Assembly: GCF_025144145.1 (NCBI RefSeq)
Contig: NZ_CP083546.1
Span: 1,690,501-1,754,500, forward strand
Source of the DNA: Leisingera sp. M658
GTDB taxonomy: Bacteria; Pseudomonadota; Alphaproteobacteria; Rhodobacterales; Rhodobacteraceae
Reading direction: 5' to 3'
DNA: 64,000 nt
Below the pieces are notes generated by a model that was not told the DNA's origin, made no database searches, and saw nothing but the letters and a program-made list of their open reading frames with translations. The translations under genes and the position numbers were made by a program. Of the stretch, positions 28,256 to 39,173 are shown in pieces. Each line of letters begins with the position of its first letter. The first letter of the stretch is position 1.

Positions 28256-28787
28256 GATCTCTCCGCTGATGGCGGTCCCCGGTATCGTGTTTGCGGGTTT
28301 TGTCGGCCTTGCCCTGGTGGGCATGTTCCGCGAAGACCCCAACAGCCTGCCGTCCGCGCGCGAAGGCCAGCCCGCGCCGCCGCTAGCGCTGGACGAATTT
28401 CCTGGCAAGGAGATGTTCACAGACGAAACCCTGCGCGATGGCAGTGTGAAGCTGGTGAATTACTGGGCAAGCTGGTGCGCGCCCTGCCGGGCCGAGCATC
28501 CGAACCTGGAAGCGCTGTCCAACGAGGGCATCCCGGTTTACGGCATCAACTACAAGGACCAGCTGGCCAATGCCGAGGCCTTTTTGAATGAGCTAGGCGA
28601 CCCTTACGCAGCGATTGGCCGCGACGAGAAGGGCCGCATGGCCATCGACTGGGGTGTGTACGGCGTGCCGGAAACCTATGTGGTGGACGGTGAAGGCAAA
28701 ATTGTGCTGCGTTGGGCCGGACCGATTACCCAGCGGGTGATCGAAAACACTCTGCGCCCGGCGATGGAAAAGGCGGCAGGTCAGTAA
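28248..28787 (+). CDS. ccmG: Cytochrome c biogenesis thioredoxin CcmG/DsbE
   Basis: This 179-residue membrane-tethered thioredoxin has an N-terminal anchor (VPGIVFAGFVGLALVGMF), active site WASWCAPCRAEHP and the family's GVYGVPETYVVDGEG cis-Pro segment. It reduces the apocytochrome c heme-binding cysteines in the periplasm. The start overlaps ccmD by eight bases. ccmE, ccmF and ccmH are not in the window, so the pathway is split between loci. Confidence 0.95.
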   Translation: MAKISPLMAVPGIVFAGFVGLALVGMFREDPNSLPSAREGQPAPPLALDEFPGKEMFTDETLRDGSVKLVNYWASWCAPCRAEHPNLEALSNEGIPVYGINYKDQLANAEAFLNELGDPYAAIGRDEKGRMAIDWGVYGVPETYVVDGEGKIVLRWAGPITQRVIENTLRPAMEKAAGQ

Positions 28788-28802
28788 ACAGGCGGCAGCG
28801 CC

Positions 28803-29096
28803 TTAGCCAGGATCATGCAGGGTGAAACTGCGGAAGTCCGGTTCCTTTGACGACAGCGCAAAGGCAAGCGTTAGGTCTTCCTGCCTGGAACGCCAAATCA
28901 GATACTCGCTGAACGCCTCCGCGCAGGTCCATCTTTGAAAGACCGAAATCTCGTCCCGGTCCGGGGCGAGCAGGGTTTCGGCTTGTTGGCATTCCGGAAA
29001 ACCGCGAGCCGCCTCCACCATCTTTTTCACAAGAACTGCCAGCTCGGTGTATTTACCGGGCAGCGGGTGCAGTTGAATGATCACAGCTTCCGTCAC
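28803..29096 (-). CDS. ABM-like small protein, paralog 1
   Basis: This 97-residue protein resembles the antibiotic biosynthesis monooxygenase (dimeric alpha/beta barrel) fold: a first strand EAVIIQLHPL, then RGFPECQQAE, ISVFQRWTCAEAFSEYLIWR and a final DFRSFTL. The GTG at 29096 is preferred: GGAG lies seven bases upstream and the protein then aligns end to end with its paralog at 29635-29919. An in-frame ATG at 29108 is the alternative. Paralog 2 shares FP-C, VF--W, YL-WR and DFR-F. Such proteins may be small-molecule or heme monooxygenases, or lack enzyme activity; function is unproven. Confidence 0.72.
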   Translation of the reverse strand: MTEAVIIQLHPLPGKYTELAVLVKKMVEAARGFPECQQAETLLAPDRDEISVFQRWTCAEAFSEYLIWRSRQEDLTLAFALSSKEPDFRSFTLHDPG

Positions 29097-29169
29097 GAAA
29101 CGCTCCATGTTCAGCGGGCTGGGCCAGCTTGACGGGCAACTGGAAATTTCTGGTAAATTTGCGCAAAAG

Positions 29170-29508
29170 TCAGCCGAAGATGCTGAGATCCAGCGCCAGG
29201 CCTGTTCCCAGCCAGATCGCGTGATCCCGATGATCCGCCAGGGCGTCACCGGTTTCCGGATGGGCAAAGACAATCAGGCCATCGCGGTTCAATGCCAGCC
29301 AAGGCAGCAACTTGGAAAACTGCTCCGGGCTGGCCGCCAGCTGGCAGGACCATTTGGGGTGCGGTCCGACGGGTTTTTCATGCATGCGCCCCATCTCTGC
29401 TCCAAAGAGTTCGGCAGCACGCTGGCAAAGAGCGCGGGCCTGCACTGCGGTGTTTTCATCAAAGTAGATGTGGGCGTGATAGCCTGTGATGCTGTCTGTG
29501 TGTTTCAT
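29170..29508 (-). CDS. DOPA 4,5-dioxygenase family protein
   Basis: This 112-residue protein matches the DOPA-dioxygenase-like family (PF08883): YHAHIYFDE supplies the first metal histidines, GPHPKWSCQLA a third, and LIVFAHPETGD a fourth. Family members cleave the ring of catechols such as L-DOPA. The ATG at 29508 begins directly before the conserved GYHAHIYF block; an in-frame upstream reading to 29544 has no conserved content. It is flanked on the same strand by two ABM-like paralogs, so the three may form one operon acting on an aromatic compound. Natural substrate unknown. Confidence 0.85.
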   Translation of the reverse strand: MKHTDSITGYHAHIYFDENTAVQARALCQRAAELFGAEMGRMHEKPVGPHPKWSCQLAASPEQFSKLLPWLALNRDGLIVFAHPETGDALADHRDHAIWLGTGLALDLSIFG

Positions 29509-29634
29509 GCCACCACTTTTTTCAAAGGTGTGTGCCCAAGGCAATCTGCAGATTGCGAACAGCCAGTGTGCAATGCAACGCGGAACCCGGCGGCACGGGC
29601 GCCATGCCGCGCTTTCAATACGAAGGCCGGGGTC

Positions 29635-29919
29635 TTATGGCACCGAAAAAGTCCGGAAATCCTGCTCCCGCCGCATGGTGGCGCTGCGGGCGTCCAGATC
29701 GCCGCGGTCGGCACGCCAGACTAAATAGCGCTCCAAATGGTCATTCGACTCCCATAGGTGGAAAACGGCAATTTCAAAACGCGCGCGGTTAATACCGGCA
29801 TGGGCTTCAATGCAGCCAGGAAAACGTCTGGTTTCCGGAAGCATTTCCAGAACTGCCTCAACGTGTTCGTCAAATGTGTCAACATCCGGGTAAACGACTG
29901 CTATTACAGCTTCTTTCAT
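29635..29919 (-). CDS. ABM-like small protein, paralog 2
   Basis: This 94-residue protein is a paralog of the gene at 28803-29096, with KEAVIAVVYPD, RRFPGCIEAHAG, IAVFHLWESNDHLERYLVWR and a closing DFRTFSVP. The pattern fits the dimeric ABM/ferredoxin-like fold. The ATG at 29919 is preferred over a TTG at 29937. It is the first gene of the small minus-strand cluster, 126 bases upstream of the dioxygenase-like gene. Function not established. Confidence 0.72.
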   Translation of the reverse strand: MKEAVIAVVYPDVDTFDEHVEAVLEMLPETRRFPGCIEAHAGINRARFEIAVFHLWESNDHLERYLVWRADRGDLDARSATMRREQDFRTFSVP

Positions 29920-30172
29920 GATATTGGACCCGGTCAATCAAGGAGTGTCGCTAGGGGAAAAGATGTATTCAGGCTTAATGTTTACACAGCTGAACCGGGT
30001 GGTATAGCAGGTATTGACACCAGGAATATATCGCTTTGGTTGTGCCTGCGCCAATTCGGAAAGACACTGGCAATGCCATTACAGGTTCTTTCATTTTACT
30101 GTGGGATAGGTCGGAAGCATGAGGCAAGCGGGAGCGGTAATTTGCAATCCCGCTAAGCTGGATACCGCCCGT

Positions 30173-30967
30173 ATGGAGAAGGCCAGGAGAGTGGAAAAGC
30201 CGACTGGATTCGTCAAAGTGCTGCTGGCATGCTTTGCTGCCCTTAGCGGGTTGGCTGACACTGCGCGTGCCGACTCTGTACTGACATTCTGCTATGATCC
30301 CTATCCGCCCTACACGCTGGGATCCGGCGGCATTCCCGACGGCGGGCTGAAGGTCAAGCTGCTGGAGGCCGTGACGGACCGGATTGACGGGCTAAGGGCT
30401 GTTGTTGTTCTGCTGCCTTGGCAGCGCTGCCTAGCACAGGCTGAATCCGGGGAGGCCGACGGCATCCTTCCGTTGTTTAAATCCACCGCGCGCGCTTCCT
30501 ATCTGGCCTTCACTGAGCCGACCTTTCTGCAGACCAACACATTCTGGTACAACCGCGAGCGCTATCCGCAAGGGCTGGATCTTGACGAAGGATATGCGCG
30601 GATTTCCCGGCTGCGGCTGGGGATGGTGAACGGCAGCGTGATTGATCAGGAGATGGAACGCGCCTTTGAAAACAACAACCGGATCGTTCGCGGCGGCGAT
30701 GTGGAAGGCCTGATGCAAATGCTGCTGTTTGGTCAGCTTGACCTGGTCGCAATTGATGACGCGGTCGGGCGCTACCACGTCGTGCAAAACGGCTGGCAGG
30801 ACAGAATTGCGTCTGTTGCAACTCCGATTTCCAGCACCTATTCGCACTTTGGCCTGTCGCGGAGTGCCGGCGCAGATGCCTATTTGAACGTGTTCAACCG
30901 GGTGATTTCCGAACTGCAGGCAGATGGCACGATTGCTGAGATCCTGAGCAGCACCATCGCTCCGTAG
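30173..30967 (+). CDS. Periplasmic solute-binding-like protein
   Basis: This 264-residue protein has a signal peptide (VLLACFAALSGLADTARA) and a type II solute-binding fold (PF00497-like): FCYDPYPPYTLG opens the mature domain, then VVLLPWQRCLAQAESGEADG, AYLAFTEPTFLQ, and LGMVNGSVIDQEME. There are no transporter membrane genes next to it, as is common for the roseobacter proteins of this type that resemble amino-acid binding proteins but stand alone. The start at 30173 gives the best signal peptide; 30119 is an alternative. Ligand unknown. Confidence 0.78.
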   Translation: MEKARRVEKPTGFVKVLLACFAALSGLADTARADSVLTFCYDPYPPYTLGSGGIPDGGLKVKLLEAVTDRIDGLRAVVVLLPWQRCLAQAESGEADGILPLFKSTARASYLAFTEPTFLQTNTFWYNRERYPQGLDLDEGYARISRLRLGMVNGSVIDQEMERAFENNNRIVRGGDVEGLMQMLLFGQLDLVAIDDAVGRYHVVQNGWQDRIASVATPISSTYSHFGLSRSAGADAYLNVFNRVISELQADGTIAEILSSTIAP

Positions 30968-30997
30968 CCGGGACTGTCTGCAGCATCCCTGACATAA

Positions 30998-31024
30998 AAA
31001 GGGCGCCCGGCGGGGGCGCCCTTT
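30998..31024. terminator. Bidirectional terminator
   Basis: Arms AAAGGGCGCC/GGCGCCCTTT lie between the binding-protein gene and acnA. The minus-strand reading is followed by TTTTTATG, so it serves acnA well. Confidence 0.82.
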
Positions 31025-31047
31025 CACATTTTCGCTTAACTGTAGTC

Positions 31048-33735
<2,688 letters not shown>

Positions 33736-33968
33736 GTTTGGCCTCCCTCAAGGATTTGAAATCGGGGAATTCGCTGCCTGCTAAATGCATGAGGAAGATT
33801 AAGCATTCAATAGCCCAATCGCCGCAGGGGGCACTTTTGTATGCAATAGTACACATTTTTTGCGGTGCAACGGGCCTGCTCCGTTCAATCCCGGCTCAAA
33901 AATGATTGATTGGCGTATTTGCAGGCACATCTTTAGACCAGAAGCCTAACAAACGAAGCGGGCGATTC

Positions 33969-34670
33969 ATGAAACTTCTGGCGTCGATCATTGCAGCTTG
34001 GGGCCTGGCCCTGCCGGTATACGGCCAATCCGCAGCGGAACCTGTGGTGGTGGAGCTTTACACGTCGCAAGGGTGTTCGTCCTGCCCGCCGGCCGATGCA
34101 CTGCTGCATGAGCTGGCTGCACGCGACGATGTGCTGCCGCTGGCGCTGCATGTGGACTATTGGGATTACATCGGCTGGAAGGATCAATTTGCCAAGCCGT
34201 CCCATACCAAGCGGCAAAAGGGCTATGCGCATGCGGGCGGGCGCAGGATGATCTATACGCCGCAGATGATCATCATGGGGCAGGATGATGTGGTCGGCGC
34301 CGATGGAATGAAGGTGGCCGATGCCATCGGCAAACACCAATCCCAGCCGCGTCCGGTGTCGCTATCGGTTGAGCGGAAGGGGGAGGATCTGGTGATCCGG
34401 CTGCAGCCACGGGCGCAGATGGGGGAGGTGAGGCTGCTGGTGCAGCTGGTACGCTATACGCCCGAAAGATCCGTCAATATCACCCGCGGTGAACTGGCCG
34501 GTAAAACCTTGAGCTATGCCAATGTGGTGGAAGACTGGCAAATCGCAGCGGAATGGGACGGGGCAGGGGATCTGGAACTGTCAGTCCCGGTTCCGGGCCG
34601 CCAGCCTGCTGCCGTCGTGGTGCAAGAAGCGCCCTTTGGCCGGATCATAGCCGCTGCCCGTGCCGAGTAG
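33969..34670 (+). CDS. DUF1223 thioredoxin-like secreted protein
   Basis: This 233-residue protein has a signal peptide (LLASIIAAWGLALPVYGQ) and a thioredoxin-like domain of the DUF1223 family, with VVVELYTSQGCSSCPPADAL giving a CSSC active-site-like motif, HVDYWDYIGWKDQFA and RMIYTPQMIIMGQ. The CxxC is consistent with a redox role in the periplasm, but no substrate is known for the family. The ATG at 33969 immediately precedes the signal peptide. It converges with the acyltransferase gene, with only nine bases between stops. Confidence 0.87.
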   Translation: MKLLASIIAAWGLALPVYGQSAAEPVVVELYTSQGCSSCPPADALLHELAARDDVLPLALHVDYWDYIGWKDQFAKPSHTKRQKGYAHAGGRRMIYTPQMIIMGQDDVVGADGMKVADAIGKHQSQPRPVSLSVERKGEDLVIRLQPRAQMGEVRLLVQLVRYTPERSVNITRGELAGKTLSYANVVEDWQIAAEWDGAGDLELSVPVPGRQPAAVVVQEAPFGRIIAAARAE

Positions 34671-34679
34671 CAGCCTGGG

Positions 34680-35612
34680 TCAGCCCGCCTCGGGATTTGC
34701 CTTCCTGCCGGGTTTGGGCAGTGGAACATAGGGTTTCCAGCGGCGGTGGATCCAGAACCATTGGCCGGTGTGCTTGCGCACAATGGCTTCCAGATCCGCG
34801 CTGAGGGATTTGGTCATGGTGAGCGGATCGGAATGCGGGATCTCAGCGCTCATCACGATCTCGAAGTCCAGACCGTTGTCCTGCCGCACCGCGTAAACAG
34901 GGATGACAGCAGCGCCGAATTTCAGCGCCAGTTCGGCCGGCACGGTAGAGGTTACCGCAGGTTTGCCGAAGAAATCGATCAGCTCTCCGCCCTGGGCGTG
35001 AAGATCAGTGACGATTGCCGCGATACCGCCCTTTTTCAAGTGCCGGACAAGCGCGACCATGCCACGCTTTCCCTGTTCGAACAGGGGTTCGCCGTTGCCT
35101 TTGATTGCTGCCACGTAATGGTCGTTGAAATAAGGGTTGGCCATCCGGCGGTAAAGCGCACCCATCTCGAAACCGCGGGCAAACAGCGCCGCGCGGGCGG
35201 CATCGTAATTGCCGAAATGCGCCGTAGCCAGCAGGACCGGACGCCCTGCTGCACGGGCCTCTTCCAGCGCTTTCAGGCCGGGGCCGGTAATGGGGGCAGC
35301 CCTGGCGCGGTCGTGAAAAGGGGCGCCGGCATAGATTTCGGCTATCATCCGGCCCGCATTATCGCTGACGTCCCGGTAAAGCGCGCGGGGATCAATTTCC
35401 GCCAGCTCGGGGCTGACAAGATCCAGGTTGCTGCGCACCCGCTTTTCGAACCCGGCCAGCCGGCCCATAGCTGTCACCAGCCGGCCCATCATGGGCACCC
35501 TCAACCCATAAGGGATCAGCCGCGTGCCAACCAGCAGCCCGCGCAGAAACAGGTTGCTGCCATAATATTTGACATGGCTCCAGGTGGAGAGCTCGGAAGG
35601 ATCTACGGGCAT
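34680..35612 (-). CDS. LpxL/HtrB-like acyltransferase
   Basis: This 310-residue protein belongs to the lipid A late acyltransferase family (PF03279). TAHFGNYDAARA gives the catalytic H-x4-D, GKRGMVALVRHLKKGG and IVTDLHAQGGELIDFFGKPA are typical middle motifs, and IHRRWKP closes the domain. The N-terminus has a hydrophobic anchor region (GSNLFLRGLLVGTRLIPYG). It would transfer a fatty acyl chain from acyl-ACP to lipid A or a related lipid at the inner membrane. Which acyl position is modified cannot be told. Confidence 0.88.
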   Translation of the reverse strand: MPVDPSELSTWSHVKYYGSNLFLRGLLVGTRLIPYGLRVPMMGRLVTAMGRLAGFEKRVRSNLDLVSPELAEIDPRALYRDVSDNAGRMIAEIYAGAPFHDRARAAPITGPGLKALEEARAAGRPVLLATAHFGNYDAARAALFARGFEMGALYRRMANPYFNDHYVAAIKGNGEPLFEQGKRGMVALVRHLKKGGIAAIVTDLHAQGGELIDFFGKPAVTSTVPAELALKFGAAVIPVYAVRQDNGLDFEIVMSAEIPHSDPLTMTKSLSADLEAIVRKHTGQWFWIHRRWKPYVPLPKPGRKANPEAG

Positions 35613-35747
35613 GGCGTCTGGATGGCTGCGGCGCGGGAATGCGCCCGGAAGCCCGCATCATACGCAGCTGGACCGGCAGGTACAAGCCGCTCGCAGGCGC
35701 GGGCAGAATGGTCTGCGCGCCTGCCGTCCCGGCGCAAGTTGCGGATC

Positions 35748-36854
35748 TTAGCCGCCGTCCTCCTCATCCTCGTCGGATTTCAGATCAATCTCGCCTGTTG
35801 CCACCAAATCGCGCATCGCCGAGATGATCATGCTGAACGCAGCCTCGCCATCGCTGCGCTTGACCTTGCCGCGCTCGCCCACTTCCTCGCGGATATTGTC
35901 TGCCATCCGGCTGGACATGTTCTTGAGCAGGAATTCGTTGGTTGCCACGTCTTCCTCGTCGGTGGCAAAGGCCATGGCCGTGACCAGATCCGGCTGCGAC
36001 AGCACCCGCATCAGCTTGGGCACGTCGATCGGCTGCATCCGTTCACCGATCAGCGCATAGGTGAAGATCGCCTTGCGCACCTTGGTGGCAAAATCCTCAT
36101 CCTCTTCATCCAGCGCTGTCAGCACTTCATCACGTTTGGCTGCCGCCGCTTCGGTCAGAATGCCGCCAAGACGCTGGCCCGGAGTCTCATCAAAGGCGAG
36201 ATCGGGCCGGGCTTCGACCTGAGCGGCAAGCGACAGGCCGATCCGGTCCACGGTGTCGGGCGTCACATTGGCGGTGTGGCTGACGGCATAGGTGATGCGG
36301 CGGGCAATCGGGCCGGGCAGATGCACCAGCATTTGCGCCGCTTTGGCGGTGTCCAGCTTGGACAGCAGAACCGCGGCCACTTCGGTGCTTTCCGCCTCGG
36401 CCAGACCTGCCAGATCTTCGGGCGGCAGCTGTTTCAAGCGCTCCCATGGGTCACCGAACTGGCGCACACCGGCTTCCTTGCGCAGGCGGCTGTGGGTGTG
36501 GCGGCTGATCTTGCCTTGCATCGCATTCAGCGCACCGGCCAGGCCATTGGGGAAATGCAGGCCAACGTTGTCCAGCAGATCGGCAAATTCGCCGACCACC
36601 GTATTCAGCGTATCGCGATCGACAATGCTCATCTTGCCCATCTGCTGGGTCAGCTCCAGCTGCAAGTCGTCCGGCAGCTCCTCCAGCGGGATTTCTGCGC
36701 CTTCATTTAGCAGCAGCCGGACGATAATTGCGGCCTTTGCCTTGCCGCTCAGCCCGCTGCCGCCCCCGCCGCCCAGAGGGGCCGGGGCTCCGAACCCGCC
36801 CAGGTCCGGCCCGCCTGAAGCCATCGGAAGCGCCAGCAAATTGTCTTGAGGCAT
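35748..36854 (-). CDS. fliG: FliG-like flagellar motor switch protein
   Basis: This 368-residue protein aligns through its middle and C-terminal domains with the flagellar switch protein FliG. AAVLLSKLDTAKAAQMLVHL matches the armadillo-like middle domain, and FATKVRKAIFTYALI, DLVTAMAFATDEED and NMSSRMADNIREEVGERG match the charged C-terminal torque helix. A Gly-rich N-terminal leader (PLGGGGGSGLSG) and acidic tail (DEDEEDGG) are unusual. FliG sits at the C-ring and interacts with MotA. No other flagellar genes surround it. No strong ribosome site is seen at 36854. Confidence 0.82.
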   Translation of the reverse strand: MPQDNLLALPMASGGPDLGGFGAPAPLGGGGGSGLSGKAKAAIIVRLLLNEGAEIPLEELPDDLQLELTQQMGKMSIVDRDTLNTVVGEFADLLDNVGLHFPNGLAGALNAMQGKISRHTHSRLRKEAGVRQFGDPWERLKQLPPEDLAGLAEAESTEVAAVLLSKLDTAKAAQMLVHLPGPIARRITYAVSHTANVTPDTVDRIGLSLAAQVEARPDLAFDETPGQRLGGILTEAAAAKRDEVLTALDEEDEDFATKVRKAIFTYALIGERMQPIDVPKLMRVLSQPDLVTAMAFATDEEDVATNEFLLKNMSSRMADNIREEVGERGKVKRSDGEAAFSMIISAMRDLVATGEIDLKSDEDEEDGG

Positions 36855-36928
36855 TCTCGCACCCTACCAAAGATTCTTCTTGATCATCGAGGGCAGGATA
36901 GGCCGCAAGCCGTAAAGAAAGGCTGAAG

Positions 36929-37462
36929 CTAGTAGCTGTAAGTTGCACCTGTTTCCAAGGCGTTGCGCAGCGAAGCTTCGGCCCAGGTGCCATCACCGCC
37001 CCGTGCCTTGATCTCTTTCCACTGTATCAGGGCCGCGCCGTATTTCCCCTGATTCACAAGGCCTTGGCCCATATAGGAGCGGGCAAGTATGTTATCCGGA
37101 TCCTGTTCAAGCGCCTGATCGTAATAGGCCTGCGCCAATTCCAAATTTCCCAGTTTGCGGTGGGTGAAACCCCAATAGGTCAGCACCAGGGTATCCTGCT
37201 GGTCCGGCGCCGCGCTCAGCACTGCCTGTGCATCCTGCTGGCGGCCCGCATAGGCCAGCTCGCGCGCCGCATTCAACAGGTCCTGCTGGTTCAGGGACGA
37301 TTTCTTGGGCCGCACGCAGCGTTTCTTGTTTGGGTCCCAGATCCGCTTGCCCTTGCAGGTCTTGGTGGTCTCGGAAGGTTTCGGCGGGTTCCAGTCATTG
37401 CCGCCTGCGGCATAAGCCGTCATCGGCAGGGTCAAGGCAGCGGCGAGAGCAAAATAACGCAT
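36929..37462 (-). CDS. Secreted tetratricopeptide repeat protein
   Basis: This 177-residue protein has a signal peptide (ALAAALTLPMTAYA), a short Cys-containing segment (TCKGKRIWDPNKKRCVRP) with two cysteines likely forming a disulphide, and about two TPR motifs (YWGFTHRKLGNLELAQAYYD and ARSYMGQGLVNQGKYGAAL). AGGAG precedes the ATG. It is upstream of, and on the same strand as, the fliG-like gene, separated by 74 bases. TPR domains mediate protein contacts; partner unknown. Confidence 0.8.
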   Translation of the reverse strand: MRYFALAAALTLPMTAYAAGGNDWNPPKPSETTKTCKGKRIWDPNKKRCVRPKKSSLNQQDLLNAARELAYAGRQQDAQAVLSAAPDQQDTLVLTYWGFTHRKLGNLELAQAYYDQALEQDPDNILARSYMGQGLVNQGKYGAALIQWKEIKARGGDGTWAEASLRNALETGATYSY

Positions 37463-37731
37463 GTCGTCATCTCCTGATGCATGAAATCGTGATCAACGTA
37501 CCCTTACAACCCGCAGGCCGGCCAATTTATTCACATCAAAACTGCGGGAGATGAAAATAGTTCAGAAATCATTCAGTCGGCAAGCGGTTGTGCAAAGGCG
37601 GTTGAGAACCGCGCCAGAAGGAGTTCAAACCGGATCTTTCTTTTCTTCGTCCCAGCCTTAGAGATGCAGCAGCTCCCGACGGCACCAATGTGCCAAGGTG
37701 GGTCTGCAACGATCCACAAAGGAGAGCGGTC

Positions 37732-38260
37732 ACGCCGGAGATTAATACGGTCGAACTCGATCTGGCCAAGAATGTGTTTCAGGCCCGACAGGCAGATAGA
37801 GCGGAACAGCCTGTTCCGCGCAAGAAGCTGCGGTGGGGTCAGGTGCAGGCCTTCTTCAGCGAGTTGCTGCCCTATGTTTTCTAGATGAGAGACTGCGGTG
37901 GCGCGCATCACTTGGGCCGCGGGATCAGCATGCCAGGCCACGATGCACGCCTGATCCCGCCTGCAAATGTCAAACCCTTCGTCAAGCAAGAGAAGAACGA
38001 TGCCGCCGATGCCCCGGAAAGCGGTCTGCCAGCTAGTGCGATCCCCACACTCAAGGTGCTGATCGCGGCCTTGACCCGGATGGAGGCAGAGATTGCCAAG
38101 CTCAATGCCGGGCTTCGGCCCGCTGATCTCTACGGCCATCGCCACCCTTGCGCTGCCGCCTGGGACGTTCCCCAAGGCCCGCGATTTTGCGGCTTGGCCC
38201 AGCCTCACGCGCCGACAGCATTCGACAGGCAGCAAACAGCGGCTGGGGGCTGCGACGAGG
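37732..38260 (+). pseudogene. IS110-family transposase remnant
   Basis: The reading INTVELDLAKNVFQ, DARLIPPANVKPFVKQEKND and (in another frame) DFAAWPSLTRRQHSTGSKQR is the IS110-type transposase order. It is broken in several ways: the expected start codon is ACG at 37732, a TAG interrupts at 37882 just before the CGGAHH region, and a frameshift near 38100 separates the N-terminal half from the C-terminal signature. The C-terminus is lost where an IS5-type fragment begins. A well-placed AAAGGAGA still precedes the dead start. Confidence 0.82.
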
Positions 38261-38330
38261 TACAACTTCACGAACTGGCCTTCGTACAGCGAGCCATTGA
38301 TGCACCATTGGTTCGAGCACAATGGCGAGC

Positions 38331-39051
38331 GCACTAAAGCAACGCGGATTGCTTTCGGTCTTGATTGATCCCGGGATGATCTGGGTGCCGCCACCAAGCG
38401 GCAAACGGGGTCGGCTGCGGCAATTCAGTGACGTATCAATCCAGACGTGCCTGACCACTGCCCGGCATCAAAGCTGAGGATGAAGGCGGGCGGCTTGAAG
38501 CGCCACACCTGGCGCAAGATACACATCGGTATCGATGAGGAAACACTGGAAGTCCGGGCGATTGAGGTCACCAGCAGCAACATCGGTGACGCGCCCTTGT
38601 TGCCTGAACTGCTGAGCCAATTCCCGCCAGAGCTGGGCATTGAACGGTCACCGCTGCCGGGGCCTACGACACGCGCAAATGCCGCGACGCGATTGCAGCT
38701 CGCAATGCTCATGCTGTCATTCCACCGCGCAAGTACGCCAAGCCGTGAAAACCCGCAACTGCCGGAGCTACCACCCGAAGCGCGGCGGTCAACGCGTCGC
38801 GGTTCCTCGGCCGCGAGCTGTGGCGGCGATGGAGTGGATTTCACCGTAGGAGCCGCGTCGAGATATGAGCCGGATCAGAAAACGATCCGGGGAACCGTTT
38901 TCCGGGTGATTGGATGAACTGCCTGAAACCGTTGGGCCAGTCGTTGATGGCACGGGACTTCGAACGCCATGCTGCGAAAATCCAGGTCCGCGTTGCCGCG
39001 CTCATTCGCTACACCGCTCTGAGCATATCTGTCACAGAGCCCGTAGGGTAA
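38331..39051 (+). pseudogene. IS5-family transposase remnant
   Basis: Pieces of one IS5-family transposase occur in correct order but different frames: LIDPGMIWVPPPSGKRGRLR, then GIKAEDEG after a deletion of roughly 70 codons, KIHIGIDEETLEVRAIEVTS, AYDTRKCRDAIAARNAHAVI, a stop in KYAKP*, and the family ending GQSLMARDFERHA through SVTEPVG with a TAA at 39049. At least three frame changes make it non-functional. The right terminal repeat GATTTGCGCAACAAAGCC is visible at 39088-39105; the left end is missing. Confidence 0.8.
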
Positions 39052-39087
39052 GCCCGTCCGGGGAAAGGGGGAGTCTGCCCGTCATCC

Positions 39088-39105
39088 GATTTGCGCAACA
39101 AAGCC
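39088..39105 (+). mobile_element. Right-end terminal repeat of the IS5-type remnant
   Basis: The sequence GATTTGCGCAACAAAGCC lies 36 bases after the transposase stop and resembles IS5-family ends. No matching left end was found upstream, in keeping with truncation. Confidence 0.5.
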
Positions 39106-39173
39106 GTTTAGGTTCACCGTGGACTTCCGGATGCGCATCAGCTCAATCAGCAACCTGGCCCGCAAATGGATAT

